Origin: Gottfriedia acidiceleris
GTDB lineage: Bacteria > Bacillota > Bacilli > Bacillales > Bacillaceae_G
Direction of reading: 5' to 3'
Length of the DNA stretch: 64,000 nt
Assembly: GCF_023115465.1 (NCBI RefSeq)
Contig: NZ_CP096034.1
Span: 2,976,001 to 3,040,000, forward strand
Positions 16,782 through 26,835 of this stretch are shown here, piece by piece (positions within the stretch are counted from its first letter, which is position 1; each line of letters begins with the position of its first letter). The translations under genes and the position numbers were made by a program. The notes below the pieces were generated by a model. The model did no database searches. It had not been told where the DNA came from and was given only the letters and a program-made list of their open reading frames with translations.

Positions 16782-17735
16782 CTAAAATTGCATTTCTACC
16801 CAATTAAGTTCATTAATATGGTGATCTACAACGTTACAACACATATTCGGGTTAATCGTATCGACATGTGAAATTGTAATAGAAGACATTGAAACCGAAT
16901 ATTTAACTGTATCAACTATGCTCATATTATTCATATAGCCATATCCAATCCCAGCAACTAATGCATCTCCTGCTCCTGTTACATTAACGACTGAAACACC
17001 ATCGGCTTGGATAATACCTTCTTCTATTCCGTCATTATAATAGATTCCTTCTGCATCTAAACTAATGAAAACATTTGTCACGCCTAATTCTCTAAAATAT
17101 CTACCTGCTTTTCGAACATCTTCTACAGAAGTAATTTCAAATCCACATAGTACTTCAGCTTCATGTCGATTTGGTTTAATCGTATGAAAATATTCAATAT
17201 AGTCTCTTATTTTTGAAGCTTTTGAAGCAGAAACTGGATCTAAAATAAATTTTGTTTCATTATGGAAATTGGATAATAAATAAGCTAAAATCCCTGGATT
17301 ATCCGCGTCAACCACCATATATTCAGCATTTCGAATAACTTCTGCTTTGGAGTCTATAAACTCTTTTGTAAAATTGTTTGTGATATCTAAATCTACTACT
17401 GCAGAGACCATTTCTCCGCTTTCATTTAAAATGGCTAAATATGTTGGGGTAGATTCACCTTTAATAATTAACGTGTCTTCCATATCTATGTTCAAATTTT
17501 TTGCGTGATTTAACATGTTGATGCCATTGATATCATCACCAATGACTGAAATAAACTTTGTATTTACGTTGATCTTTGCCATATTTTCTGCGATATTACG
17601 GCAAACACCACCAAACGATACTTTTACACTGCCTGGATTTGAATCATATGGACGATAATTTTTTTTCGTAAATCCGATAATATCACATATAGAAACACCA
17701 AATACCAAAATATATGGGTTAGAAGGAATTGTCAT
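16782..17735 (-). CDS. PfkB-family carbohydrate kinase, probable pseudouridine kinase
   Basis: The 317-residue protein has the PfkB N-terminal motif (SFGGVCRNIAENMAKIN) and the catalytic NVTGAGDALVAG with the base aspartate. The run DSNPGSVKVSFGGVCRNIAE closely follows the pattern of pseudouridine kinases (PsuK/YeiC type), which phosphorylate pseudouridine before PsuG cleavage. No psuG is next to it, so the substrate remains an inference. AAAGGACTG lies seven bases before the ATG. It is a monocistronic unit facing the alcohol dehydrogenase gene. Confidence 0.8.
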   Translation of the reverse strand: MTIPSNPYILVFGVSICDIIGFTKKNYRPYDSNPGSVKVSFGGVCRNIAENMAKINVNTKFISVIGDDINGINMLNHAKNLNIDMEDTLIIKGESTPTYLAILNESGEMVSAVVDLDITNNFTKEFIDSKAEVIRNAEYMVVDADNPGILAYLLSNFHNETKFILDPVSASKASKIRDYIEYFHTIKPNRHEAEVLCGFEITSVEDVRKAGRYFRELGVTNVFISLDAEGIYYNDGIEEGIIQADGVSVVNVTGAGDALVAGIGYGYMNNMSIVDTVKYSVSMSSITISHVDTINPNMCCNVVDHHINELNWVEMQF

Positions 17736-17921
17736 TTTGTCAGTCCTTTCACTTTAAACTGAAAGAAAATAAATTGTTTCGATTCACTAATTATACCAGT
17801 ATAATATATTTTTTATAAAGTATTTTTTTGAACTTATTTTCATAATTAATTACATTATTATTATTGACTAAAATTATTTTTAAGTATAATATTTATTCTT
17901 ACGTTTAAAAAATATATTTTT

Positions 17922-17963
17922 ACGTGGTTCGAGAACCTCCCACGAAAAAAAACTAAGGAGAAA
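17922..17963 (+). promoter_or_regulatory. preQ1-I riboswitch overlapping the queT ribosome binding site
   Basis: The leader has a 5-bp stem CGTGG (17923-17927) with CCACG (17940-17944), a 12-base loop TTCGAGAACCTC, an eight-A linker and ACTAAGGAG, the architecture of the preQ1 class I aptamer. The loop segment CCTC can pair with GGAG of the Shine-Dalgarno site at 17957-17960. Binding of preQ1 should therefore hide the ribosome binding site and reduce translation. The gene downstream is a queuosine-precursor transporter, which confirms the reading. Confidence 0.88.
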
Positions 17964-17967
17964 CAAA

Positions 17968-18453
17968 ATGAAGTTAAAGACCATTACTGTTAATGGAGTA
18001 TTTGCTGCACTTTATATTGCCGTTACTTACTTTATTCAACCGTTCGGGTTTACGAATGTACAATTTCGTGTATCCGAAATATTTAACCACTTAGTTGTAT
18101 TTAATAAAAAGTATATATATGGAGTAGTCTTAGGAGTTTTTTTAGCTAATTTTTTCTTTTCTCCAATAATGGCATATGATTTAGTCTTTGGTGTTGGCCA
18201 ATCAATTATTTCTTTATTAATTACAATCGCAACGTCAAAATTTATAAAAGGTATTATACCGAGAATGATTGTTAACACGGTTGTCTTTACGATTACTATG
18301 TTTTTAATCGCAATCGAATTAAAATTAGCATTTCATTTACCTTTCCCAATGACTTATTTAACTACAGCCATTGGTGAATTTGTAGTGATGGTTGTTGGTA
18401 TACCGATTATGTTCTATTTGAATAAACGAGTAAAATTCGAACATCTTATTTAA
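17968..18453 (+). CDS. queT: Queuosine precursor transporter QueT
   Basis: The 161-residue integral membrane protein has five to six hydrophobic segments and the family pattern (FAALYIAVTYFIQPFGFTN, VQFRVSEIFNHLVVF, YDLVFGVGQSIISL). QueT-type S components import preQ0/preQ1 for queuosine in tRNA anticodons, probably with an energy-coupling factor module. The preQ1 riboswitch directly upstream supports the substrate. The ATG at 17968 is preceded by AAGGAG, which is part of the aptamer. A terminator follows. Confidence 0.93.
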   Translation: MKLKTITVNGVFAALYIAVTYFIQPFGFTNVQFRVSEIFNHLVVFNKKYIYGVVLGVFLANFFFSPIMAYDLVFGVGQSIISLLITIATSKFIKGIIPRMIVNTVVFTITMFLIAIELKLAFHLPFPMTYLTTAIGEFVVMVVGIPIMFYLNKRVKFEHLI

Positions 18454-18460
18454 GTAAAAA

Positions 18461-18490
18461 AGAGTTGTTTCTCTAAAAGGAAACAACTCT
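18461..18490. terminator. Bidirectional terminator between queT and the VOC gene
   Basis: AGAGTTGTTTC at 18461-18471 pairs perfectly with 18480-18490; an A run before and a T run after make it active for both convergent genes. Confidence 0.93.
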
Positions 18491-18501
18491 TTTTTTATGT
18501 A

Positions 18502-18879
18502 TTATTTGTCTTCTCTTAATAAATAATCATTACCATCTTGATCGTAGAAATTAAACATTGAACCGAATGGCATTTTCATCAGGTCATCAACTTTTACGCC
18601 ATTTTGTTTCATTTTTTCATAAGCAGCTTCAATATCCGTTGTACTAAAAAGTACAGATGGATGAGCTATTTTTTCTGGTTTAAATTGTTGCATCGAAGTT
18701 TTTGAGTAAAGAACTAAAGTAGTAAATTCATTTTCGCTTGGACCTACTTCAATCCATTTAGCATCTGGCCCCATTGGCATTTCTAATTTTAGAACAAACC
18801 CCATTTTATTTATCCAAAAATCTTTTGCTTGCTCTTGATCTTCCACATAAACAGTAACTTTACCGATTTTATTAATCAT
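18502..18879 (-). CDS. VOC (glyoxalase/bleomycin resistance) superfamily protein
   Basis: The 125-residue single VOC-domain protein shows paired beta-alpha-beta modules: KVTVYVEDQEQAKDFWINKM with GFVLKLEMPMG, then HPSVLFSTTDIEAAYEKMKQNG with MFNFYDQDGNDYLL. Members of this group include glyoxalase-like and antibiotic-binding proteins, and the substrate cannot be read from sequence. I set the start at ATG 18879 behind GAGGAG; the longer upstream frame lacks a ribosome binding site. It is a single gene facing queT. Confidence 0.85.
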   Translation of the reverse strand: MINKIGKVTVYVEDQEQAKDFWINKMGFVLKLEMPMGPDAKWIEVGPSENEFTTLVLYSKTSMQQFKPEKIAHPSVLFSTTDIEAAYEKMKQNGVKVDDLMKMPFGSMFNFYDQDGNDYLLREDK

Positions 18880-19062
18880 ATAAAAATCTCCTCTACTGGT
18901 TAATTTTACTACCAATCTATTTTAGCAAACAAAAATTTGTAAAACAAACCGTTTAAGTATGAATTTTCACTTCATGTGTATGACTTTTTTCCTGTAGAAA
19001 GCATTTTTATCAAACAATACCATATACTTTTTTGAAACAGTACAAAATAAGGGGGAATAATC

Positions 19063-19728
19063 TTGCCTAATAACGTAATTTGGAACGATGTTGATGAATA
19101 TTTTATAGAAAAACTAATTCCCAATGATCCGATCTTAGAAAATGTATTACTTGCAAATAATCAAGCGGGCCTACCTGGTATAGATGTGTCTCCTACTCAA
19201 GGTAAATTACTTTATCTATTAGCAAAAATTAAATGCGCTAAAAACATTTTAGAAATTGGTACTTTAGGTGGATATAGTAGTATTTGGTTAGCACGTGCAC
19301 TTCCTGAAGATGGCAAATTAACAACCTTAGAAATTAGCCATGAGCATGCAAAAGTTGCCAAACAAAATATCATAGAAGCAAAATTGCAAGAAAAAGTTGA
19401 TATTATTATTGGAAAAGCGTTAGATACTTTACCAACTCTAAAAGAATCAAAGCCTTTATTCGATTTTATATTTATCGATGCCGATAAACCAAATAATCCT
19501 CACTATTTAAAATGGGCATTAAAATTAGCAAGTCCTGGCGCATTAATTATTGTAGATAATGTTGTTCGAAACGGAGAGGTAATTTATGAAACGAGTCAAG
19601 ATGAAAGTGTAAAAGGTGTTCATGAGCTTATGGAGCTAATCACTACAGACTCTCGAATTGACACTACCGCTATTCAGACTGTTGGATTAAAAGGATATGA
19701 TGGTTTTGTGATTGGTGTTGTTAAGTAA
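19063..19728 (+). CDS. SAM-dependent O-methyltransferase (class I, caffeoyl-CoA/catechol type)
   Basis: The 221-residue protein has the SAM-binding motif NILEIGTLGGYSSIWLA, the acidic loop TLEISHEHAKVAKQN, and the metal-binding FIFIDADKPNNPHYLKWA followed by IIVDNVVRNGEV. This pattern defines the divalent-metal-dependent O-methyltransferases that act on catechol-like substrates. The start is TTG at 19063 behind AAGGGGG. No neighbour points to a particular substrate; a hairpin follows. Confidence 0.88.
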   Translation: MPNNVIWNDVDEYFIEKLIPNDPILENVLLANNQAGLPGIDVSPTQGKLLYLLAKIKCAKNILEIGTLGGYSSIWLARALPEDGKLTTLEISHEHAKVAKQNIIEAKLQEKVDIIIGKALDTLPTLKESKPLFDFIFIDADKPNNPHYLKWALKLASPGALIIVDNVVRNGEVIYETSQDESVKGVHELMELITTDSRIDTTAIQTVGLKGYDGFVIGVVK

Positions 19729-19833
19729 TATCCAAAATTAACTTTTTTGATGTGGGTTTATTTAGCTCTAGGAAAGATATTTCGAGTCCTGCTCAGTACT
19801 AAATTTAATTGAATTGAGTGCTAAATAAGCAAA

Positions 19834-19872
19834 AAAGAAGTATGAACAATCAGTAACCGTCCATACTTCTTT
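19834..19872. terminator. Terminator after the O-methyltransferase gene
   Basis: AAAGAAGTATG at 19834-19844 pairs perfectly with 19862-19872 around a 17-base loop. A and T runs on both outer sides make it bidirectional. Confidence 0.85.
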
Positions 19873-19959
19873 ACTATTTAATCGTAATAATTGCAGCTTA
19901 CGGTTGTATACTGTACAGGAGAGTTAACTAATTTAATATTCTTCTTTAATTATAAAAAA

Positions 19960-20111
19960 TTAGCCCCCAATTGTTCCAGTAAGTTTAGACTTTTGCTTTG
20001 CAAATTTAAACCTATCTATTAATTCCTTTAGTACTTTCATCCCTTCAGAAAGTTTCCCCCCACTGCTCGCATCTTTGAATCGTCAACTGGATAACTGACC
20101 ACAACCTCAAG
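19960..20111 (-). pseudogene. 3' remnant of a frameshifted gene
   Basis: The minus strand reads VVSYPVDDSKMRAVGGNF in one frame and then, after a one-base shift, ASSGGKLSEGMKVLKELIDR continuing to KLTGTIGG and a stop at 19960. The two readings overlap in the way a single frameshift would leave them, so this is probably the tail of a lost gene. It begins right after the stop of the yobU-like gene on the same strand. I do not recognise the family. Confidence 0.4.
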
Positions 20112-20112
20112 T

Positions 20113-20592
20113 TTATTTCTTCACAACAGGAATCCACATTTCTCCAAAGACTAAGCCGTTTCGATTTCCCATAATAACCGCTGCGTTTGGCCCACCAACA
20201 TAGGCAAAATCCTTTACTTCTGGTAACACTTGACCAAAGGCGATGCCAGTTAGGGTATTACACAACTCATCAGCTGTATTCCCTTCTCCTTCTACAACTA
20301 GATATTCTCCTTTAGGGAATTGGATATCTCTAGACTCTTCAGGTACTGTTGCCTCTGTCATGACTCCAGCATAATGCATCATCTTATTGTTCACAGCTTC
20401 ATTCACAGAAAAAATATAGTCATTTGTAGCTATGGCTTTTAAAGCGTTCAATCTACCATCTTCTTTAATAGCCACCCAAAAGTTTTCCTTTTCTTTGTTG
20501 ATCCCTACATAATCTGTATAATCGCTTTTAAGTTCAATTCCAATACCTAAAACTCTAAAACTGTCTTTTTCTTCTAATTTATAATTTGTCAT
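20113..20592 (-). CDS. GyrI-like/AraC effector-binding domain protein (YobU-like)
   Basis: The 159-residue protein is a stand-alone effector-binding domain: FRVLGIGIELKSDY near the start, a middle DYIFSVNEAVNNKMMHYAGV, and FPKGEYLVVEGEG before the C-terminal GLVFGEMWIPVVKK. Such domains bind small hydrophobic ligands and occur free or fused to MerR/AraC regulators. It diverges from a WYL-type regulator, the same layout as B. subtilis yobU-yobV, which suggests orthology. AAGGAAGG lies eight bases before the ATG. Confidence 0.75.
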   Translation of the reverse strand: MTNYKLEEKDSFRVLGIGIELKSDYTDYVGINKEKENFWVAIKEDGRLNALKAIATNDYIFSVNEAVNNKMMHYAGVMTEATVPEESRDIQFPKGEYLVVEGEGNTADELCNTLTGIAFGQVLPEVKDFAYVGGPNAAVIMGNRNGLVFGEMWIPVVKK

Positions 20593-20700
20593 ATTAAAAA
20601 CCTTCCTTTTTTAAAATTATCAAGCGATTTATTTCATCAGCTGATATGTTTATAATAAACTTAAATCATGTCAAAAAATGATACTGTTTAGGAGATACCG

Positions 20701-21663
20701 ATGAAAAAAGTTGAACGTATTAATATCATCATGCGATATATTAACAATCGTGCCAAGTTTACAATTTCTGAAGTCATGCAAGAATTTAACATCTCCCGTT
20801 CAACTGCTTTAAGAGATATTAAAGAAATTGAAGCGATGGGGATGCCTCTTGTCGCTGAAGTTGGAAGAGATGGGGGTTATTTTGTTTTGAACAACTCTGT
20901 CCTCCCAACAGTTCGCTTTACAGATAATGAAATAAAAGCGCTATTTATTGCATTTATGGCCACAAGAAATAAACAACTTCCTTATCTAAAAAGTCGTCAA
21001 TCTTTAACAGAAAAATTACTTGGTCTTATCACTGAAAATCAACAAGATGAACTTGTTCATTTAAATCAGATATTGCTTTTTGAAGGGACTAATCCAAAAA
21101 ATCCCGACTTACTTGATTTATCAGACTTACCTCATCCAATGTTAGAAAAACTAATCCAAGTCCTTTTAATGGATACTTGTTTATTGATTACGATCAAAGA
21201 AGAGTTTGAACCCATTTCTTACCCGATTTATCTTTTGCACCTATATCATGACAAAGGCTTTTGGCTAATTGAAGGTTTTGACTTGTTGGATGAAAAGAAA
21301 AAGATTTTCCCTGTTGATAATCTTATTGATGTCAAACCACACCATTCAAAAAAAAGATTAAGTAAAAAAAGAATTCTAGAAAAATTAAGCAAGCAAGAAG
21401 AAGAAATTAATCTTAAAGTTGAACTTGGTCCGGTCGCGATTGCTCAGTTCAAAAAGTACCATCCTTTAAAAGTCTCAATTTCCTATACAAATCCTTACCA
21501 ATCCACAGCTATTCTAAGAACTTATTTAAATGTTAAAAATATTGGAGAATTAACCGAGTTTACAAATTGGCTTCTATATTTAGGTGAAGATATCAAGATA
21601 AGGAAAATTCCAGAAGAAGTCTTAGAAAATTTACAAAAAAGAATAAATTTATTCTGCCCCTAA
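20701..21663 (+). CDS. HTH-WYL domain transcriptional regulator (YobV-like)
   Basis: The 320-residue protein has an N-terminal helix-turn-helix (FTISEVMQEFNISRSTALRD, about residues 20-39) and a WYL-type sensing domain in the middle (PISYPIYLLHLYHDKGFWLIEG and IFPVDNLIDVKP), then a WCX-like C terminus. WYL regulators bind small ligands or nucleotides. The gene diverges from the effector-binding gene at 20113-20592 across 108 bases, so self-regulation and control of that neighbour are likely. Identity with yobV is inferred from architecture and pairing. Confidence 0.85.
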   Translation: MKKVERINIIMRYINNRAKFTISEVMQEFNISRSTALRDIKEIEAMGMPLVAEVGRDGGYFVLNNSVLPTVRFTDNEIKALFIAFMATRNKQLPYLKSRQSLTEKLLGLITENQQDELVHLNQILLFEGTNPKNPDLLDLSDLPHPMLEKLIQVLLMDTCLLITIKEEFEPISYPIYLLHLYHDKGFWLIEGFDLLDEKKKIFPVDNLIDVKPHHSKKRLSKKRILEKLSKQEEEINLKVELGPVAIAQFKKYHPLKVSISYTNPYQSTAILRTYLNVKNIGELTEFTNWLLYLGEDIKIRKIPEEVLENLQKRINLFCP

Positions 21664-21746
21664 GCAGAATATTTGAGGTAGGCAATACTATTAAGAATGC
21701 CCATTTTTTAACTTTTGTATCAAAATGCTTAAAAACAACGAACTAC

Positions 21747-21905
21747 AAATAAAATCTGAAAATCGCAAATAAATTAAAAAATTACCTATACCAGTTTAAG
21801 TATTACGACTAAATTGAACTAAAAAACATATAAAACTCTGCTAAAATTTATAAAAAGAATGGACTTCATATGCGGAGAGCTTCAGAAATACCTCCCACTA
21901 CCTTA
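21747..21905 (+). repeat. Intergenic repeat element (copy B)
   Basis: AAATAAAATCTGAAAATCGC at 21747-21766 and the next nine bases match 30103-30131 at 28 of 29 positions. The following ACCTATACC...TATTACG and the distal GAAATACCTCCCACT (21886-21900) also recur near 30220-30245 and 30386-30400. Copy B lacks the middle units of copy C. It fills the space between the yobV-like gene and the mutL terminator and has no open frame. Confidence 0.65.
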
Positions 21906-21924
21906 TTAAAATTAGTATAGTAAA

Positions 21925-21978
21925 AAAGTGCTGTAGTCCCATATTCAGTTAACCTGATTGATGGAACTACAGCACTTT
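21925..21978 (-). terminator. Terminator of mutL
   Basis: AAAGTGCTGTAGT at 21925-21937 pairs perfectly with 21966-21978 across a 28-base loop; the minus strand continues TTTTACTATAC. It starts five bases after the mutL stop. Confidence 0.85.
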
Positions 21979-21983
21979 AAAAA

Positions 21984-23927
21984 TTACATAACACGCTTAA
22001 ACATTTTCTCTAGCTCATATGAACTAAAATGGATAACGATTGGTCGACCGTGAGGACATGTGAATGGATTGCTTGATTTTCTCAACGATTCTAATAGATT
22101 AAAAATTTCATCGTTTGTTATATATTGATTTGCTTTTATTGACGCTTTACAGCTCATCATGATCGCTTTTTCTTCACGCAGTTTTTTTATATTAATTGTT
22201 CCGCGTTTTAATAGTTCTTGAATCATTTCATCAATTAATGTATCCTCTTGCCCTTCTGGAAACCAATTTGGATGTTCACGAATGACATAACTATTCGAAC
22301 CGAACTTCTCGATAAATAGCCCGACTTCTTGTAGTTCATCATGGTATTGGTCTAATAAAATAGCTTGTTCTGGTGAAACATCAAATGTGATTGGAATTAA
22401 TAAAGTTTGTAGTTCTGATGCAACTTCCCCTATTTTTTCCTTAAAATATTCATAGTAAATACGTTCCTGTGCGGCATGTTGATCAATTAAATATAATCCT
22501 TTTTCATTTTGAGCAATAATATATGTTCCGTGCATTTGCCCGATTGGATATAAAGGAGGTAGTTGGTCTATATTTTGCTCATCATATACTTCTTCGTTCA
22601 CAATGACTGTTTCTTCTATATTTGATTGGTCGTCATCATTTACAAAAGTTGAAAATCCTACGTCTTTTTTGGATTCTTGTTTTTCAAAATAAAGACTTTC
22701 ATAATCGGTTGGAGTTGATGAATCAATTTGAGTAAAGGAATCGTATTCAGTTGAATGTTCATCCTTTATTGTTTCATTAGTCTCATTGAAATAATTCGAA
22801 TTAGTAGTAAAACGATCTTGAAGAGAGAATGGTAATTTCTTTTCTACGTCTTCTTTTATCGAAGAATGTTCAAACGAAAATGTAGATTGTTCACTAAATA
22901 GTTTTTCCTTTGGAACTGATGACTTTATTTCTGGAATTAGGGAACGACCTCTAAAAACTTTTTTTATACTTTCAGTAATTAATGTAAATAATTGATCCTC
23001 TTTACTAAAACGAACTTCTTGTTTTGTTGGATGAACATTTACATCGACTAATTGAGGGTCCATTTTAATAAATAACGAAACGATTGGAAAACGGCCAATT
23101 GGGAGCAAAGTATGATAGCCTTCGCTAATTGATTTGTTTACACCATAGTGTTTTACATATCTTCCATTTACATAAAGTGATAGATAGTTTCTAGTTGCTC
23201 GTGTATATTCTGGCATGGATAAATAGCCTTCAATTTGAAAGTCTAATGACTCGCCTTTAAAATGAACCATGTTTTTTGCAATTTGTAGTCCGTATAATGA
23301 TGCAAGAATTTGTCTTGCGTCGCCATTTCCATTACTACGGAACATTAATTTATCATTATGTTTCAAATCAAAAGCGATTTGTGGATTTGCTAATGCCAAT
23401 CGATACACAACGTCTGTCACATTACTTAATTCTGTTTGAACCGTTCTCATATATTTTAATCTAGCTGGTGTATTAAAAAATAAATTTGAAACTTCAATGC
23501 TTGTCCCTTTTGATTTAGCAATTTCTTTTTGAGATTGCAATACGCCACCTTTTAAAATTGTTTCAATTCCAGGTCCGTCTTCGGTTGATGTTTTTACTGT
23601 AACATAACTAACAGATGCAATACTCGGTAATGCTTCACCCCGGAAGCCTAATGTACGTATTCGAAACAAGTCATTTTCATCTTTTATTTTACTAGTTGCA
23701 TGGCGCTCAAATGCTAGGATACTATCTTCTTTTGTCATCCCTTCACCATTATCACTTACAAAAATTCGTGAGAGTCCACCGTCGTTAATTTCGACTGTAA
23801 TACGTGTACTAATTGCATCAATTGCATTCTCAAGTAATTCCTTTACAACTGATGCAGGACGTTCTACAACTTCACCTGCCGCTATTTGATTGGCTAAAAT
23901 CTCATCTAACTTCTGTATTTTTGACAT
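21984..23927 (-). CDS. mutL: DNA mismatch repair protein MutL
   Basis: The 647-residue protein starts with the GHKL ATPase core ([39 protein letters not shown]) and ends with the endonuclease dimerisation domain, where [14 protein letters not shown] gives the DQHAx2Ex4E nuclease motif of Gram-positive MutL proteins. The poorly conserved linker is at about residues 340-460. The C-terminal KASIKANQ and CPHGRPIV motifs, which complete the metal site, are present. It follows mutS in the same direction, 112 bases downstream, separated by a hairpin. Confidence 0.98.
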   Translation of the reverse strand: MSKIQKLDEILANQIAAGEVVERPASVVKELLENAIDAISTRITVEINDGGLSRIFVSDNGEGMTKEDSILAFERHATSKIKDENDLFRIRTLGFRGEALPSIASVSYVTVKTSTEDGPGIETILKGGVLQSQKEIAKSKGTSIEVSNLFFNTPARLKYMRTVQTELSNVTDVVYRLALANPQIAFDLKHNDKLMFRSNGNGDARQILASLYGLQIAKNMVHFKGESLDFQIEGYLSMPEYTRATRNYLSLYVNGRYVKHYGVNKSISEGYHTLLPIGRFPIVSLFIKMDPQLVDVNVHPTKQEVRFSKEDQLFTLITESIKKVFRGRSLIPEIKSSVPKEKLFSEQSTFSFEHSSIKEDVEKKLPFSLQDRFTTNSNYFNETNETIKDEHSTEYDSFTQIDSSTPTDYESLYFEKQESKKDVGFSTFVNDDDQSNIEETVIVNEEVYDEQNIDQLPPLYPIGQMHGTYIIAQNEKGLYLIDQHAAQERIYYEYFKEKIGEVASELQTLLIPITFDVSPEQAILLDQYHDELQEVGLFIEKFGSNSYVIREHPNWFPEGQEDTLIDEMIQELLKRGTINIKKLREEKAIMMSCKASIKANQYITNDEIFNLLESLRKSSNPFTCPHGRPIVIHFSSYELEKMFKRVM

Positions 23928-24018
23928 TAGTGAACCTCCTCTCTATATAAATGCACTAATCAATAAAAAAAGGTATAGTACATAAACTATTATCACAATT
24001 TTAACTGTTAATAAAAAG

Positions 24019-24036
24019 AAAGGCCAATTGGCCTTT
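24019..24036 (-). terminator. Hairpin between mutS and mutL
   Basis: AAAGGCC and GGCCTTT enclose AATT. The minus strand continues into TCTTTTTAT, so it can terminate or attenuate mutS transcripts before mutL. Confidence 0.8.
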
Positions 24037-24039
24037 TTT

Positions 24040-26682
24040 TTATTTTTTAACTTGCTTTTGAAGTTCATATAATAAATTAAATGCTTCCATAGGATTTAAT
24101 TCTAGTATATTTATTCCTTTTAATTGATCAATAACAGGATGGTTTTTAACAACTTCTTTAACCACCGGTTGATGATCGTCAAATAAGCTTAACTGAGATT
24201 CAGCATCCTCTTTGTCAGTTGTTTGAACAATTTCTTTTTTCGGTACTTGAATATTTACAATCTCTTTTTCTGTATTTAGATTTTCCTCTTTAACATAGGA
24301 ATGATTATTTGATTCTAAATCATTTAATAATTCTTTTGCTCTACTGATTACATCTTTTGGAAGATTTGCTAATTCAGCAACGTGGATACCGTAGCTTTGA
24401 TCCGCTGCACCTTCAAAGATTTTATGAAGGAATAATACTTTTCCATCTTGCTCTTTTGCTGCTACGTGAATATTTTTTAAGAACTTAAGTTGATTCGCTA
24501 ATACCGTCAATTCATGATAGTGAGTAGAAAAAAGCGTTTTTGCTCCGATATGATCATGTATATATTCAATCATCGCTTGTGCTAAAGCCATTCCATCATA
24601 TGTTGATGTACCTCTACCAATTTCATCAAATAAGATTAAACTTTTTTCTGTTGCATTCGTGATTGCATAATTAGCTTCTAACATTTCGACCATAAATGTA
24701 CTCTGCCCAGAAATTAAATCATCAGCAGCACCAATTCTCGTAAATATTTGATCAAAAATAGGTAATTTCGCATATTCAGCAGGTACATAGCAACCAATTT
24801 GAGCCAATATACTTATTAATGCAACTTGTTTCATATACGTACTTTTACCAGCCATATTAGGTCCTGTAATTAAAAATTGATGAGTATTAACATCGAAATT
24901 CGTATCATTAGGAATATACTCTGAACCTAGAAGTACTTTTTCAACTACTGGATGTCTGCCATTCTTCACAATATATTCACTTTCCTCAGTGAATGCTGGT
25001 CTTACATATCCATTTTTTTCACTAACTACAGAAAAACTTTGTAAAACGTCAATTTGACTAATTATTTGTCCTAATGTTTGAAGTCTAGATAAATATTGTT
25101 TTACTTGTTCTCGAATTGAAATAAATAACTCATATTCCAATCCAATCATTTTTTCTTCAGCTTCAAGAATCATTGTTTCTTTTTCTTTTAGCTCTTCAGT
25201 AATAAAACGTTCTGCATTCGCTAACGTTTGTTTACGTTCGTAACGACCTTCTGGTATTTGACTGATATTTGATCTAGTTACCTCGATAAAGTAGCCGAAA
25301 ATTCGATTGTATCCAATTTTTAAAGACTTAATCCCCGTAATTTCTCTTTCTCTTTGTTCTAATTCCATTAGCCAATTTTTACCGTTCTTACTTACGAAAC
25401 GATATTCATCTAATGTTTTATGAAAGCCATCTTTAATAATGTTTCCTTCTTTAATTGATAAAGGCGCATCTTCAATAATTGCATTCTCTAAAAGCATTTG
25501 AAGCTCTTCACATGGATCGATTTGATTAATTAGTTCATCTATCGTTTCATGACTAATGGATTTTAAAGCATGAATAATTAAAGGTACTGTTTGAAGTGAT
25601 CGTTTTAATTGCAATAAATCTCTTGCATTTACATTACCAAATGAGACTTTTCCAGCTAAACGCTCTAAATCATAAACATCCTTTAATAATTCCTTTAGAT
25701 CTTCACGTATAAAATAGTTTTCCATTAACAATTCCACAATCGTTAAACGATGCTCGATTTGTTCCGTACTGACTAGGGGACGTTGAATCCATTTTTTTAG
25801 TAATCGTCCACCCATCGCTGTTTTTGTTTCATCTAATAACCAATTTAAAGAACCTTGCTTGTTTTTTGAACGTTGTGTTTCAACTAATTCAAGATTTCTC
25901 ATCGAATACATGTCCATATTTAAAAAATCATGTTGATGAATAACGACTATTTCTTGAAGATGAGAAAGTGTTCGTTTTTGTGTTCTCGATAAATAATTTA
26001 ATAATCTTGCGGTAGTAGTTTTTAAACTAGTTTGATCAATTGATTTTACAACATTTGTAAACTCCTCAGATAAACGATCATTCTCCTCAAATGAAACGGT
26101 AATAGAAAAGCTTTTTTCTAGTGTTTGAATCGCTTTAGATGAAAAATCTTCTTTTACAACTACTTCTTTTGTACCAGTTGCTGCAATTTTTAAAACCGCT
26201 TCTTCAATTGACCCACTAAGTAATAAAGCATTGCCCTCACCAGTCGTCAAATCAATCCAAGCCAAAGCATATGAACTCGGTGTTACTTCAGATAATGTTG
26301 AGATATAATGATTTTGCTTTTCATCAATCGATCTACCCTCCATTTGCGTCCCAGGAGTGATCAGCTGAACAACCTCTCTTCGAACTACTCCTTTTGCGAC
26401 GGTTGGATCTTCGACTTGTTCACAAATAGCTACTTTATATCCTTTTTCAACTAATTGTTCTATATATCCAGGAGCAGAATGGAATGGTACCCCACACATC
26501 GGAATTCTTTCATCGGTTCCTCCTGCTCGGCCGGTTAAAGTAATTTCTAAAACTTGAGATGCCTTAATTGCATCCTCAAAAAACATTTCATAAAAATCAC
26601 CAAGTCTAAAAAACAAAAATGCATCTTGGTAATTCTTTTTTATATTTAAATATTGCTCAATCATTGGCGTATAAGTTGCCAT
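24040..26682 (-). CDS. mutS: DNA mismatch recognition ATPase MutS
   Basis: The 880-residue protein starts [20 protein letters not shown] with the mismatch-reading motif [12 protein letters not shown] (Phe-x-Glu). The ABC-type ATPase has Walker [10 protein letters not shown] at about residue 605 and Walker [19 protein letters not shown] set the start at the ATG at 26682, six bases after GGAGAGG, instead of the two ATGs further upstream in the same frame, which precede that site. Full domain order I-V is present. The gene pairs with mutL downstream and cotE lies upstream, as in other bacilli. Confidence 0.98.
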   Translation of the reverse strand: MATYTPMIEQYLNIKKNYQDAFLFFRLGDFYEMFFEDAIKASQVLEITLTGRAGGTDERIPMCGVPFHSAPGYIEQLVEKGYKVAICEQVEDPTVAKGVVRREVVQLITPGTQMEGRSIDEKQNHYISTLSEVTPSSYALAWIDLTTGEGNALLLSGSIEEAVLKIAATGTKEVVVKEDFSSKAIQTLEKSFSITVSFEENDRLSEEFTNVVKSIDQTSLKTTTARLLNYLSRTQKRTLSHLQEIVVIHQHDFLNMDMYSMRNLELVETQRSKNKQGSLNWLLDETKTAMGGRLLKKWIQRPLVSTEQIEHRLTIVELLMENYFIREDLKELLKDVYDLERLAGKVSFGNVNARDLLQLKRSLQTVPLIIHALKSISHETIDELINQIDPCEELQMLLENAIIEDAPLSIKEGNIIKDGFHKTLDEYRFVSKNGKNWLMELEQREREITGIKSLKIGYNRIFGYFIEVTRSNISQIPEGRYERKQTLANAERFITEELKEKETMILEAEEKMIGLEYELFISIREQVKQYLSRLQTLGQIISQIDVLQSFSVVSEKNGYVRPAFTEESEYIVKNGRHPVVEKVLLGSEYIPNDTNFDVNTHQFLITGPNMAGKSTYMKQVALISILAQIGCYVPAEYAKLPIFDQIFTRIGAADDLISGQSTFMVEMLEANYAITNATEKSLILFDEIGRGTSTYDGMALAQAMIEYIHDHIGAKTLFSTHYHELTVLANQLKFLKNIHVAAKEQDGKVLFLHKIFEGAADQSYGIHVAELANLPKDVISRAKELLNDLESNNHSYVKEENLNTEKEIVNIQVPKKEIVQTTDKEDAESQLSLFDDHQPVVKEVVKNHPVIDQLKGINILELNPMEAFNLLYELQKQVKK

Positions 26683-26806
26683 TTGTATCCTCTCCATCAA
26701 AAAACATTCTTCGCATATTATATCACATTTTGCGAAAAGGCTTAGAAAGTTCGAAAGTTAAGACAAAGAAAACTTTCGATTGATTTATGAATCGCAAAAT
26801 AAAAAA

Positions 26807-26830
26807 GCTAGGAAGTATCACCTCCCTAGC
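26807..26830 (-). terminator. Terminator of cotE
   Basis: On the minus strand GCTAGG and CCTAGC enclose a 12-base loop and run into TTTTTTATTTTG, six bases after the cotE stop. Confidence 0.88.
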
Positions 26831-26835
26831 CTAAC

